A DNA stretch of 64,000 bases from an uncultured SAR86 cluster bacterium (GTDB lineage: Bacteria > Pseudomonadota > Gammaproteobacteria > Magnimaribacterales > D2472), in the NCBI GenBank assembly GCA_902528215.1, contig CABZRR010000001.1:62001-126000 (forward strand), given 5' to 3'. Position 1 is the first letter of the stretch. The number at the start of each line of letters is the position of its first letter. Under the pieces are notes generated by a model. That model was given only the letters and a program-made list of their open reading frames with translations, was not told the DNA's origin and ran no database searches. The position numbers were made by a program, and so were the translations under genes. This document shows positions 44,556 to 53,724 of this stretch, piece by piece.

Positions 44556-45157
44556 TAATTTAATACTGTTTGTATCTCTTTTATTGCGACAGATTTTACA
44601 TCTTCAAGAGTAACTTTTGAATCAAAATCACTAATTTGTGTTACTTCTAAACCTTCATATCCGCATGGATTAATCAAGGTAAAAGGAGTTAAGTTCATCT
44701 TAACATTTATACTGATACCGTGATAGCTTTTACCTTTTGAAAATCTTAACCCGATAGATGCTATTTTTTTATTTTCTACATAAACTCCAGGGGCTCCTTC
44801 AATAAAAGAGCTCTCAATTGAATAATGCTGCAAAACTTTTTGGATAATCAATTGTAAATTTGCAACCAAGGTTTTGGGACCAATTTTTTTAGATTTTATA
44901 TCCAGTAAAAAATAAATAACAAGTTGGCCCGGTCCATGAAAGGTTACCTCGCCACCTCTATCAGTTTGAATCACCGGTATATCACCCGGATTTAAAATAT
45001 TTGATGGATCTGCTGCTGTGCCGAGAGTAAAAACTGAAGGATGTTCTAATAGCCAAACCTGGTCTTTAAAAGACTGTGCTTTTACCAGGGAACGCATTTG
45101 TTCATAAGTATTTTCATAAGCTTGCGTGCCTAAATGAAGAAATTCAGGAATCTTCAT
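44555..45157 (-). CDS. lipB: Lipoyl(octanoyl) transferase
   Basis: About 200 residues from ATG 45157 (an ATG at 45187 adds ten residues overlapping the upstream gene more deeply). Moves octanoate from acyl carrier protein to lipoyl domains, feeding Lip[18 protein letters not shown], the lysine in [10 protein letters not shown] and the catalytic cysteine in [11 protein letters not shown] are all present. Its start overlaps the TRAP binding-protein stop by 14 bases. Confidence 0.94.
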   Translation of the reverse strand: MKIPEFLHLGTQAYENTYEQMRSLVKAQSFKDQVWLLEHPSVFTLGTAADPSNILNPGDIPVIQTDRGGEVTFHGPGQLVIYFLLDIKSKKIGPKTLVANLQLIIQKVLQHYSIESSFIEGAPGVYVENKKIASIGLRFSKGKSYHGISINVKMNLTPFTLINPCGYEGLEVTQISDFDSKVTLEDVKSVAIKEIQTVLN

Positions 45158-46241
45158 CACTATTGGTTCGAGCCTCAACAAATGCATCCTCAGCTATAGC
45201 ATGAAAACTCTTAACCTCTGCCATGAAGGTTTTAAATGAATCGTAAACTTTTTTTACAGCTGGATCATTGGCTGCAGAAGTTTCTAAAATCTCCTCAGAA
45301 ATAGCGCGGAATTCATTAATTACATCATCTGGCAGTTTTCTTAACTTTACGTCATATTTAGTAATTAAGTCTTGTAAAGCTCTATTATTTGAGGCCGTAT
45401 ACTCATCTAACAAATCTTGATTAACTGCTTTGGCAGCTACCCTAACTATAGATTGAAGATGAGGTGGTAAAGAATTCCAAGCATCTAAATTAATTGTAAA
45501 TTCAAGCATAGAGCCTGGTTCATGCCAGCCAGGATAATAATAATATTTTGCTACTTGCTGAAATCCAAAGGCAAGATCATTGTATGGACCTACCCACTCA
45601 ACAGCATCGATGGTGCCTGTTTGCATGGCAGTGTATAACTCTCCCCCAGGAATGTTCACCGGAATTCCTCCAGCTCTTTTGAAAACTTCACCTCCAAAAC
45701 CAGGAAAGCGCATTTTTAATCCCTTAATATCTTCAAGTGAGTTAATCTCTTTATTGAACCAACCAAACATTTGTGTGCCAGTATTACCACCTGGAAGTGG
45801 CTTCATATTGAAGGGTTTATACAGATCTTCCCATAGCTCTAGACCACCTCCTCGATTTACCCAAGCATTTATTTCATCAGCAGTAAAACCGAATGGGACT
45901 CCTGCAAAGAATTGTGCGGCTGGAACTTTGCCTTTCCAGTAATAGGCACCGCCATGCCCCATTTCGACAGCACCTGAAGAGACCGCATCAAAGACACCCA
46001 TGGCAGGAACAAATTCACCAGCTCCATAAACTGTTACTTTGAGCTGGCCTTGAGACATTTCATCAACCAACTTACTAAAACGCTCTGGTGCCATTCCTAA
46101 ACCAGGATAATTCTTTGGCCAAGTAGTAACCAATGACCAGGAGTAGTTTTGAAACTTTACCTCAATATCAGTATTTTGATCAACTTGTCCACAGGAAAAT
46201 AGGTAACTTAAAGCTAACCCAGTTATTAAAAAATTTTTCAT
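45144..46241 (-). CDS. TRAP transporter substrate-binding lipoprotein (DctP/TakP-like)
   Basis: 365 residues. Signal with lipobox LFSC (C17). Periplasmic binding protein: WSLVTTWPKNYPG, GAVEMGHGGAYYW, the conserved GLKMRFPGFGGEVFKRAGG ligand region and TGTIDAVEWVGPYND, typical of the TakP-like group that binds keto acids. It should pair with dctQM at 39091-40862, from which lipAB and unknown genes separate it. The stop of uvrD overlaps its start by 4 bases. Confidence 0.9.
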   Translation of the reverse strand: MKNFLITGLALSYLFSCGQVDQNTDIEVKFQNYSWSLVTTWPKNYPGLGMAPERFSKLVDEMSQGQLKVTVYGAGEFVPAMGVFDAVSSGAVEMGHGGAYYWKGKVPAAQFFAGVPFGFTADEINAWVNRGGGLELWEDLYKPFNMKPLPGGNTGTQMFGWFNKEINSLEDIKGLKMRFPGFGGEVFKRAGGIPVNIPGGELYTAMQTGTIDAVEWVGPYNDLAFGFQQVAKYYYYPGWHEPGSMLEFTINLDAWNSLPPHLQSIVRVAAKAVNQDLLDEYTASNNRALQDLITKYDVKLRKLPDDVINEFRAISEEILETSAANDPAVKKVYDSFKTFMAEVKSFHAIAEDAFVEARTNSDEDS

Positions 46242-48412
46242 CCCAACATCTCCAATTTAGCAAAAGCTAGTACCAGCCATTTACTGCCAGCTTTTTCAAA
46301 ATTAATTTGAACTCTTGCTGATTCGCCTGATCCCTCATAGTTTAAAACGACACCGAGCCCAAAGGTAGGGTGAACTACTTTTTGCCCTAATCCAATGCCA
46401 ACCTCTTCTTTAAAGTCCATGGTTGATTTTTTTGGTTTTCGCACATATGAAGTTGTCACAGAAGCTCGAGGTCTTATCTCCTCAATAAAAACAGAAGGAA
46501 TTTCTTTTAAAAATCTCGAAGCTGGATTGAATACATCAGATCCGTGAAGCCTTCTTGATTCTGCGTGAGTAAGATAAAGCTTTTTCATGGCACGAGTAAT
46601 TCCCACATAGCAAAGCCTTCTCTCCTCCTCAAGTTGAGAGGGAGACTCAATAGATCGTCCATGTGGAAAAAGAGTTTCCTCCAGACCCGTAATAAAAACT
46701 AATGGGAATTCTAAGCCTTTTGCTGAATGTAAAGTCATTAGCTGCACAGCATCTTGAAATTCATCAGCTTGGGTGTCTCCAGCATCCAATGAGACAGTAT
46801 CTAAGAAAATTTCTGCAATCTCATTATGAGACTTTTCTTTTTCAAATGATTGCTCAAAGTTTTTTGCAGAGGTAACCAATTCTTCTAAATTTTCTATTCT
46901 AGTTTTACCCTTCTCACCAGCTTCTTTTTTATGATACTGATAAAGGCCTGATTTTTGTATGATAAGTTCCATCAAATCAGATAGGGGAGTTGTAACAAGC
47001 ATTTCTGAGAAATTGGTAATAAATTCCAGGTATGCCCTTAAGCCTTGACCAGCTTTTCCACTCATTTTCCCTTCATCAAGTAATTTAGCCGCTGCCTTAA
47101 TGTAAGAAAGGTTGTATGATTTAGCGGCAGCTCTAATTTTTGCCAGAGATTTCACTCCAATGCCTCTAGTTGGATTTGCGATAGAACGCTCAAACGCAGG
47201 GTTATCATGTGGATTGAAGGCCACCTTTAAATAGCTCATAGCGTTTTTAATTTCCATGCGCTCATAGAACCTTAGACCACCATAAATTCGATAAGGAATA
47301 TTTATTCGCAATAGTGCTTCTTCTAGAGCTCTGGACTGCGCATTAGATCTATAAACAATCCCCACATCTTGATAAAGTTCGCCGCATTCCATCCAATTCT
47401 TAATGGTGCCAGCAATAAATCTGGCCTCATCCTGCTCGTTGTATGCTTGGTAAAGGGTTATTGGTTCACCCTCTAGGGAATCGGTCCACAAATTTTTTCC
47501 TAAACGATTTTGATTATTATCAATCAATGCATTTGCTGCACTTAAAATTACGCTTGTTGAGCGATAATTTTGCTCCAGTCGGATAATTTTAGCCTTTTTA
47601 AAACTAGCCTCAAAAGATGAAATATTTTCAACTTTTGCTCCTCGCCAACCATAAATGGACTGATCATCATCTCCAACAGCTGTGATAGAGGATATATCTG
47701 AGGCTATTTCTTTTAGCCAGTTATATTGAATGGTATTAGTATCTTGAAATTCGTCTACTAAGATAGCTTTGAATCTGTTGTGGAAAAATTCTTTTACAGT
47801 TTTATTTTGTCTTACTAACTCATATGCCTTGAGCAATAACTCCGCGAAATCTACCAGACTATCATTTAGGCAAGCCTCTTCGTAATGCTTATAAATGCCT
47901 TTAACTGTTTGAGCATAAAAATCATCATTATCATTAACTTTATCGGCACGAATGCCCTCATCCTTCCAGCTATTTATTTGCCATTGCATTTGTTTTGGCG
48001 GCCACGCACCATCATCGAGACCAGCTTCTTTAACCAAGCGCTTTATAATTCGTAACTGATCATCGCTATCAAGAATTGTAAATCCTGAAATAAGTCCTGC
48101 TTCCTTATGAAATCGTTTAAGAGTTCTGTGAGCCAGTCCATGAAAAGTCCCACACCACATATCACCGGCTGGTGACTGAAGTAACTCTTGAATCCTTGAT
48201 TGCATTTCTCGAGCTGCTTTGTTAGTAAAAGTTACAGCCATAATAGATGATGGATTCAGACCCATCGCCTCGACACTCCATGCAATTCTATGAACTAATA
48301 CTCTAGTCTTACCTGATCCCGCTCCTGCCAAAACCAAAAGACTTTGATCTTCCGAAGTAACAGCTTCTCGCTGCGGATCATTTAAATTTTCTAGTATGTG
48401 AGAAACATCCAT
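46238..48412 (-). CDS. uvrD: DNA helicase II (UvrD)
   Basis: 724 residues, superfamily 1A 3'-5' helicase used in nucleotide excision and mismatch repair. Walker A VLAGAGSGKTRVL (27-39), DEFQDTN (motif II), VGDDDQSIYGWRGA (motif III), QNYRST (IV), MTLHSAKGLEFP (V) and RRLCYVGITRA (VI) are intact. The C-terminal GIGLGQKVVHPTFGLGVVL is the UvrD-type tail, distinguishing it from Rep. Divergent from hexR. Confidence 0.97.
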   Translation of the reverse strand: MDVSHILENLNDPQREAVTSEDQSLLVLAGAGSGKTRVLVHRIAWSVEAMGLNPSSIMAVTFTNKAAREMQSRIQELLQSPAGDMWCGTFHGLAHRTLKRFHKEAGLISGFTILDSDDQLRIIKRLVKEAGLDDGAWPPKQMQWQINSWKDEGIRADKVNDNDDFYAQTVKGIYKHYEEACLNDSLVDFAELLLKAYELVRQNKTVKEFFHNRFKAILVDEFQDTNTIQYNWLKEIASDISSITAVGDDDQSIYGWRGAKVENISSFEASFKKAKIIRLEQNYRSTSVILSAANALIDNNQNRLGKNLWTDSLEGEPITLYQAYNEQDEARFIAGTIKNWMECGELYQDVGIVYRSNAQSRALEEALLRINIPYRIYGGLRFYERMEIKNAMSYLKVAFNPHDNPAFERSIANPTRGIGVKSLAKIRAAAKSYNLSYIKAAAKLLDEGKMSGKAGQGLRAYLEFITNFSEMLVTTPLSDLMELIIQKSGLYQYHKKEAGEKGKTRIENLEELVTSAKNFEQSFEKEKSHNEIAEIFLDTVSLDAGDTQADEFQDAVQLMTLHSAKGLEFPLVFITGLEETLFPHGRSIESPSQLEEERRLCYVGITRAMKKLYLTHAESRRLHGSDVFNPASRFLKEIPSVFIEEIRPRASVTTSYVRKPKKSTMDFKEEVGIGLGQKVVHPTFGLGVVLNYEGSGESARVQINFEKAGSKWLVLAFAKLEMLG

Positions 48413-48454
48413 TAGGGGTTCATTTTTTAGTCTAAGAAGCCTATTCTAACCTTT

Positions 48455-49297
48455 ATGCAAACTAAATTATTAAGAGAAATTAAAATTGCACTACCTAACT
48501 TAAGAAAGTCTGAAGTAAAAGTTGCTGAATTTATTTTAAATAAGCCAAGTGCAATTATTGAGCTAACAACTGCACAAGCATCTGAGGAGATAGGAATCAG
48601 CGAACCAACCTTAATAAGGTTTTGTAAAGCCGTAAATTTTGACGGTTTTCAAAAGTTTAAATTAACTCTTGCTCAACAACTTGCAGCAGATGATTATTTT
48701 AACTCCTATGAAATTGATCCTGAAGATTCTATTCAAGAGCTTACTGAAAAAGTATTTGATAGCACCATCAGTGAAATTTTGAATGTTAGATCACAGCTTG
48801 ATCAAGCTTCACTTGAAGAGGCAATTGAGACTTTGGCTAATGCTAAAAGAGTTGAATTCTATGCTTTTGGAGGTTCTGTACCAATAGCCATGGATGCTCA
48901 ACACAAATTTTTTCGACTAAAAATACCCTCCTCCTGCATTTCTGATCCTCACATTCAGTTCATGTCAGCAAACTCTCTAAACAATAGAGATGTGGTTGTA
49001 GCAATATCTCAATCTGGCAACACAGCGGCTTTGGTTGAAAGCATAAAAACAGTTAAAAGCTCTGGAGTTATTGTAATTGGACTAATGCCCTCAAATACTC
49101 CTCTTTCAAAAATATGCGATATTTCTCTAGATATTGATGTTGGTGAAAATGCAAGATTAACTAGGCCACTAACCTCAAGGCTGGCTTACATGGCAATTAT
49201 TGATGTTTTGGCGGTTGGGGTTGCTCAACTAAAGCCAGAAGCTCAAGATCATTTGTTTAATATTGTAACTAGTCAGAGTTCTTTAAAGTTAAAGTAA
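48455..49297 (+). CDS. hexR: HexR-like RpiR family transcriptional regulator
   Basis: 280 residues. N-terminal RpiR HTH (about 1-77) with LRKSEVKVAEFIL, IGISEPTLIRFCKAVNFDGFQKFKLTLAQQL, and a C-terminal SIS sugar-phosphate-binding domain (about 115-245) with VAISQSGNTAALVE and VIVIGL. HexR proteins repress central carbon (Entner-Doudoroff) genes and respond to KDPG in gammaproteobacteria. No edd/eda/zwf genes are in the window, so the regulon is elsewhere. Confidence 0.87.
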   Translation: MQTKLLREIKIALPNLRKSEVKVAEFILNKPSAIIELTTAQASEEIGISEPTLIRFCKAVNFDGFQKFKLTLAQQLAADDYFNSYEIDPEDSIQELTEKVFDSTISEILNVRSQLDQASLEEAIETLANAKRVEFYAFGGSVPIAMDAQHKFFRLKIPSSCISDPHIQFMSANSLNNRDVVVAISQSGNTAALVESIKTVKSSGVIVIGLMPSNTPLSKICDISLDIDVGENARLTRPLTSRLAYMAIIDVLAVGVAQLKPEAQDHLFNIVTSQSSLKLK

Positions 49298-49936
49298 CTA
49301 GTATCTTAGGTTTTCCCTGAACCAAAGATTTACCATCCATTTTTCACCCTTGATTACGGGCATGCCCCCATGAAGTGATTTTGGATTGATCTTTGGATAA
49401 GTTGCTGAATCATTTAGGAGGGTATTATGAAACACAACTACATCACCTTTTTTTGCTGGAACATTAATATCAAGCTCTGGAAAACCTGTTTCACCTCCCT
49501 CCTCCACATCATTTAAATATGCAATAACCGTTATCATTCTCTGACCACCCGGTTCCCAGTTATTCTTTCCATCTTCAGTTTCATAATCGAATGAGTCAAA
49601 ATGAGGTTTGTATTGAGCTCCCTTTCTATAATAAACAAGCTGGTACTGTTCAGCATTTCTTATTGGCATTTGGACTAAAATCGAGAATCTTTTACTTACT
49701 TCATGAATAATTTCATTCGCATCATGCTCTATCCAACAATTCTCACTTGTTCTACTTTCATGTTGGACATGTTTATCAGGGCTTATAACTGTTGAGGGCT
49801 TGAGTTTACCCTCAGAAGCTTTAATAAAAGCCTCGCACTCATCATTGTTTAAAAAGTTATCAACGACATACAGAATTGGATCTGCGGCATGCATGGTCAC
49901 ATTATCGGCAATTTTTTTTGGATATTCCTTAGTCAT
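49298..49936 (-). CDS. Prolyl 4-hydroxylase-like 2-oxoglutarate/Fe(II) oxygenase
   Basis: 212 residues, cytoplasmic (no signal). It carries the P4H pattern: ESRTSENCWI (60-69), H112-F-D114 in YKPHFDSFDY, VIAYLNDVEEGGETGFPEL, distal H189 in SLHGGMPV and K197 in KGEKWMVNLW as the 2-oxoglutarate ligand. Bacterial homologues include the Pseudomonas enzyme that hydroxylates EF-Tu. It is divergent from a GT60-like glycosyltransferase gene, with 45 bases between the likely starts. Its target protein is unknown. Confidence 0.92.
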   Translation of the reverse strand: MTKEYPKKIADNVTMHAADPILYVVDNFLNNDECEAFIKASEGKLKPSTVISPDKHVQHESRTSENCWIEHDANEIIHEVSKRFSILVQMPIRNAEQYQLVYYRKGAQYKPHFDSFDYETEDGKNNWEPGGQRMITVIAYLNDVEEGGETGFPELDINVPAKKGDVVVFHNTLLNDSATYPKINPKSLHGGMPVIKGEKWMVNLWFRENLRY

Positions 49937-49981
49937 TAGTAGAAATAATTGTATGCTAAGAAATTAGAGAACGCATGCAAA

Positions 49982-50977
49982 ATGAGCATATTTATTTCAA
50001 TCGCCTCTTATCAAGATCCTTTATTGGTATCAACAATTTTTAGTGCCTATGAAAATGCTAAGAATAAAAATGATTTAATTTTTGGCATCTGTGATCAATC
50101 AGATAATTCGATTAATGTTAATGAAATAACATTTTCGGATCAAATTCACTATGATCATGTAGATCCTTTGTTTTCAAGAGGTCCATGTTGGGCCCGTCAT
50201 AGAGCTCAAAGTTTTTTTAATGAAGAAGATTTCTTTTTGCAGGTTGACTCACACACACAATTTGCGCCTAAATGGGATTCCATTTTTATTAAGCAACTTG
50301 AAAAAATATCTGCCAACCAAGAAATTGATGAGTATTTTAAAAAACCAATTATTACTTCGTATCCTAGAAGCTTTAAAGTCTTGGATTTTGAAAAGGGTTT
50401 ATTCGAACTTAATACTGGAGATAAGCATACTCAGGTGATAACTTACAGAAAAGACAGTTTATTTTTAAAAGGCTCATTTTCAAGACAAATAGGCATTCCA
50501 ACAAAACATACTGAAATTACTCATGCAATATTATTGGCTGCAGGCTGTATCTTTACCAAAGGTGCCTTTATCAAAGAAATTCCATATGATCCAAATTACT
50601 ATTTTTATGGGGAGGAACTTTCACTGGCAATGAGGGCATTTACTCATGGTTACTCATTTTTCCATATTCCTGATGTTCCTTTATTTCATCTTTATACGGA
50701 TACCACCGATATTCCAAGAAAGCTGCATTGGGATCCAGAGGATGATCAAAAGAGAGCCGTTAAATGGACCGAATTGGATAAAAAAAGTTTAAATAGGCTC
50801 GATGATTTATTTGCTGATAAGGTTGAAGAACCTTTGTGCCTTGGAAAGGAGAGATCACTAGAGGACTATGCCTTAATCAGCGGTATAGATTTAAAAAATA
50901 ACTTAGTTTTAGATATAGAAAAAGCTACCGAATCTAGCTTTCTTGAATCTCTTGATTGGAAAATTAATCCGCTTTAA
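49982..50977 (+). CDS. GT60-like GlcNAc-transferase (Skp1 Gnt1 / PF11397 type)
   Basis: About 331 residues from ATG 49982, the twelfth codon of an ORF open from 49949; it starts the family N-terminus MSIFISIASYQDP. The DxH motif is in FFLQVDSHTQFAPKWD (D89, H91 in this numbering), and YFYGEELSLAMRAFTHGY (from about 207) matches the GEE...R..T.GY block of the family that adds GlcNAc to hydroxyproline of Dictyostelium Skp1. GPCWARHRAQSFF is also family-like. Beside a prolyl hydroxylase, it plausibly glycosylates a hydroxylated protein, but no substrate is visible. Confidence 0.8.
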   Translation: MSIFISIASYQDPLLVSTIFSAYENAKNKNDLIFGICDQSDNSINVNEITFSDQIHYDHVDPLFSRGPCWARHRAQSFFNEEDFFLQVDSHTQFAPKWDSIFIKQLEKISANQEIDEYFKKPIITSYPRSFKVLDFEKGLFELNTGDKHTQVITYRKDSLFLKGSFSRQIGIPTKHTEITHAILLAAGCIFTKGAFIKEIPYDPNYYFYGEELSLAMRAFTHGYSFFHIPDVPLFHLYTDTTDIPRKLHWDPEDDQKRAVKWTELDKKSLNRLDDLFADKVEEPLCLGKERSLEDYALISGIDLKNNLVLDIEKATESSFLESLDWKINPL

Positions 50978-50993
50978 AAAATAGGAGAAATTT

Positions 50994-51410
50994 ATGAGCA
51001 GTGAAGTAAAAGAGTTTTTAAATAGTTATGGAGATTTTGTTACCAAGGTAACAAGTGAGCCAAGCCTGGATCAAACCAGTTTAGATGCTCGCATGAAGGA
51101 AATTGATTCTTCATCTCAAATAGAGTCTACAAGACTATTGACAGCTGCACTTGGATTGGGAAGCGAAACAGGCGAGTTTATGGAAATAGTAAAAAAGATG
51201 TTTTTTCAGGGAAAGCCTGCATCAGAAGAAAATATTTTTCATATGAAAAGAGAACTTGGAGATATTATGTGGTACTGGGCAACGGCCTGCATGGCATTAA
51301 AACTTGATCCATATGAGGTCATTAAGGAAAACCAAGATAAGCTTGAAGCAAGATATGGAGAAAAATTTGAAGTTGATCGAAGTGAGCACAGAAAAGATGG
51401 AGACTTATAA
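50994..51410 (+). CDS. MazG-like nucleotide pyrophosphohydrolase
   Basis: 138 residues. An all-alpha MazG/dCTPase-type fold: AALGLGSETGEFMEIVKKM supplies the EExxE-like metal site, and KRELGDIMWYWATAC the second acidic helix (E-x-x-D). These enzymes cleave non-canonical nucleoside triphosphates. It starts 17 bases after the GT60-like gene, with AGGAGAAA just upstream, so cotranscription is likely, though a functional link is not obvious. Confidence 0.85.
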   Translation: MSSEVKEFLNSYGDFVTKVTSEPSLDQTSLDARMKEIDSSSQIESTRLLTAALGLGSETGEFMEIVKKMFFQGKPASEENIFHMKRELGDIMWYWATACMALKLDPYEVIKENQDKLEARYGEKFEVDRSEHRKDGDL

Positions 51411-51422
51411 TTTAAATTAAAT

Positions 51423-52397
51423 CTAATAAACGGATTTTTGCTTTAAATCGTCAATTGCTTCTTTAAATTCTGAGGTTAATTTATTGACCAAAGTTTGAAC
51501 AGATGGAGAGTCTTTGATTGAGCCAATGCCTTGACCAGATCCCCAGATATCTTTCCAAGCTTTTGCGTCTGTATTGCCACCAGAACCAAAATTCATTGAT
51601 GATTTGTCTGCCTCAGGAAGGTTATTAGGATCTAATCCTGCATTTTCAACCGATCCTTTTAGATAGTTACCGTGAACTCCTGTAAACAATGAAGAATACA
51701 CAATATCATCTGCAGCACTTTCAATGAGCATTTGTTTGTAGCCTTGATCAGCGTTTGCTTCTTCAGTAGCAATAAATCTGGTTCCCAGATAGGCAAGATC
51801 AGCACCTAAAACTAGGCTAGATGCAACTGCACTTCCAGAGCTTATTGAGCCCGATAGAATTATAGTTCCTTCGAAAAATTCTCTTACCTCTCGAACTAAT
51901 GCAAAAGGTGATAATGTGCCAGCATGACCTCCAGCTCCTGCACAGACTAAAATTAAACCATCAACTCCCTGCTCTGCAGCTTTCTTAGCGTGTCTAACAC
52001 TGATTACATCATGATAAACAAGTCCGCCATATGAATGAGCGGCAGCAACTATTTCTTCAGGCGGTCTTAATGATGTAATAATAATTGGGGCTTCGTGTTT
52101 AACACACAGCTCCATGTCTCCCATTAATCTATCATTTGAACCATGACAGATTTGATTAACTGCAAAGGGGGCAACTGGTAAACTAGGATTATCAATTTTT
52201 GCTTGAGCCAATTCCTCTTTAATTCTTATCAGCCATTCTTCAAGTGCATGTTGAGGCCGGGCATTCAAAGCAGGAAAAGAACCAACGATTCCAGCCTTGC
52301 ATTGTGCAATGACTAATTCAGGACCCGATACTAAAAAAAGTGGAGCGCCAATAACTGGTATTGATAAATTATCTTGTAAAATTTTTGGCAGTGTCAT
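51423..52397 (-). CDS. Nitronate monooxygenase
   Basis: 324 residues, FMN TIM barrel of the 2-nitropropane dioxygenase family, which oxidises nitronates such as propionate 3-nitronate. PVIGAPLFLVSGPEL (14-28), VGSFPALNARP, ICVG-like GADGLILVCAGAGGHAG (about 145-161, flavin phosphate site), and ILSGSISSGSAVASSLVLGADLAYLGTRFIAT are all present. Some members act on acyl or enoyl substrates, so the physiological role is uncertain. Confidence 0.9.
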   Translation of the reverse strand: MTLPKILQDNLSIPVIGAPLFLVSGPELVIAQCKAGIVGSFPALNARPQHALEEWLIRIKEELAQAKIDNPSLPVAPFAVNQICHGSNDRLMGDMELCVKHEAPIIITSLRPPEEIVAAAHSYGGLVYHDVISVRHAKKAAEQGVDGLILVCAGAGGHAGTLSPFALVREVREFFEGTIILSGSISSGSAVASSLVLGADLAYLGTRFIATEEANADQGYKQMLIESAADDIVYSSLFTGVHGNYLKGSVENAGLDPNNLPEADKSSMNFGSGGNTDAKAWKDIWGSGQGIGSIKDSPSVQTLVNKLTSEFKEAIDDLKQKSVY

Positions 52398-52464
52398 ATT
52401 GAATCCTTTTTGAAAAAAGTAAGTTTAACTGAAGCTTCTGTGACAATAAATAGCACTAGAAATA

Positions 52465-53187
52465 TTAGAAAGCTTCGTCTGCAACCCAACTGATTGACCA
52501 GTTGTGTCCTAATCTATTACCTTTATAGGTATCTGGAAGTGTTGTCACGAAGCTTCCATTGAGCTCAATGCTTTGAGGATCTTCATTTAGATTTTTAAAT
52601 ACATTATCAAGCTGATACTGAGTTCTCCATTCATAAAGAACTGATTCTTTTGGTATTTCTGAAATTGGTTCATAGTCACACATTGAATTTAATATTGGGG
52701 TACCTAACAAAGGTGATGCTATAACGTGAATTTCAATGGGAGTCATCAGATTCCAATCTTTTAGAAGCTGAGTAACTAATATACCTCCATAACTATGCCC
52801 TATTAAAGTAATTTTTTTTAAGGATTTGTGTTGATTCAAAATACTAGTAATTTCATCCTTTAGTTTTTTAACAGAGTTTTGAAAACAGCTTTTATCGGGC
52901 CAGCGATAAAAATACATATGCCTCAATTTTGTATTTATTTTTTTTAAAGGGTATATCCATTCATAACCCTCACTATTTCCTCCATGAACTGCTATAAATA
53001 TTTCCTGTACTTCATCTAAACCTGGCTCCATTGAGTTCAAGCCGAAAGGAAGATCTATCAACCTCATACCTAAATTTTTTACGGAAACATCATCTTTAAA
53101 ATCACTTATCTTAATATGAGGTAAGGATGTGTCACTGCATCCTATTAACAAAAATATTAATACAGAAAATGAAAAGATAAATTTCAT
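52465..53187 (-). CDS. Alpha/beta hydrolase lipoprotein
   Basis: 240 residues. Signal peptide ending in lipobox LIGC (C17). The hydrolase core has IFIAVHGGNSEGYEW (oxyanion region) and ITLIGHSYGGILVTQLL with the nucleophile serine. An acid and a histidine (possibly H in RLGHNWS at the C-terminus) would complete a triad. Substrate unknown; lipoprotein serine hydrolases often act on lipids or esters. Starts 4 bases after the GNAT gene stop, so they are probably cotranscribed. Confidence 0.8.
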   Translation of the reverse strand: MKFIFSFSVLIFLLIGCSDTSLPHIKISDFKDDVSVKNLGMRLIDLPFGLNSMEPGLDEVQEIFIAVHGGNSEGYEWIYPLKKINTKLRHMYFYRWPDKSCFQNSVKKLKDEITSILNQHKSLKKITLIGHSYGGILVTQLLKDWNLMTPIEIHVIASPLLGTPILNSMCDYEPISEIPKESVLYEWRTQYQLDNVFKNLNEDPQSIELNGSFVTTLPDTYKGNRLGHNWSISWVADEAF

Positions 53188-53191
53188 TAGA

Positions 53192-53692
53192 TTATTTTAA
53201 AAAGTATGCAACGCTATGATCATCAAAATGTCTACTTCCAACCTTTTCAAAGCCCATCCTCTCATGGAAGTTTATTGATGGTTGATTGATAGGCTGAGTG
53301 TTAACCTCCAATGCAATAGGTAAATTTTCATTGTTGGCATGAACAAAGATATTTTCATAAATAGCTTTACCTAAACCTGATCTTCTGTGGTTCTCATCAA
53401 TCGCAACTCTATCCACATAAAGAAATTTTTTTAGTCTCTGTTTAAAAAATTTATAATTTTCTGATTCATATATAGAACCTTCTCTCATACAAATTATAAA
53501 TCCAACGATTTCTTTATCATGAAGCATCAATAAATTATATGCACTAAGTTCGATTAACTTTTTTAGATGCTCGATAGATTCAAGCGACCCAACCTCCGGA
53601 GTATTTTGCTGGTTGAGTTTAAATATTGCGTTAATTTCAAATTCACAACAATTAGAGGTATTAAAAGAACTCAATCTATAATTGGTATTCAT
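53192..53692 (-). CDS. GNAT family N-acetyltransferase
   Basis: 166 residues. The acetyl-CoA loop is VDRVAIDENHRRSGLGKAIYENI (about 100-121), with the R-R-x-G-x-G/A motif, followed by ALEVNTQPINQPSINFHERMGFEKVG, the typical final strands. The role of the acceptor is unknown; small stand-alone GNATs modify amines from antibiotics to proteins. No signal. Confidence 0.85.
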   Translation of the reverse strand: MNTNYRLSSFNTSNCCEFEINAIFKLNQQNTPEVGSLESIEHLKKLIELSAYNLLMLHDKEIVGFIICMREGSIYESENYKFFKQRLKKFLYVDRVAIDENHRRSGLGKAIYENIFVHANNENLPIALEVNTQPINQPSINFHERMGFEKVGSRHFDDHSVAYFLK

Positions 53693-53724
53693 ATTTTTTA
53701 CTCAAAATATAATTACTTGAGCGG

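Noticed and set aside
45580..45942. 120-aa open frame on the plus strand
   Set aside because: Lies antisense inside the TRAP binding-protein gene whose motifs and lipobox are clear; proline/serine-rich shadow sequence.
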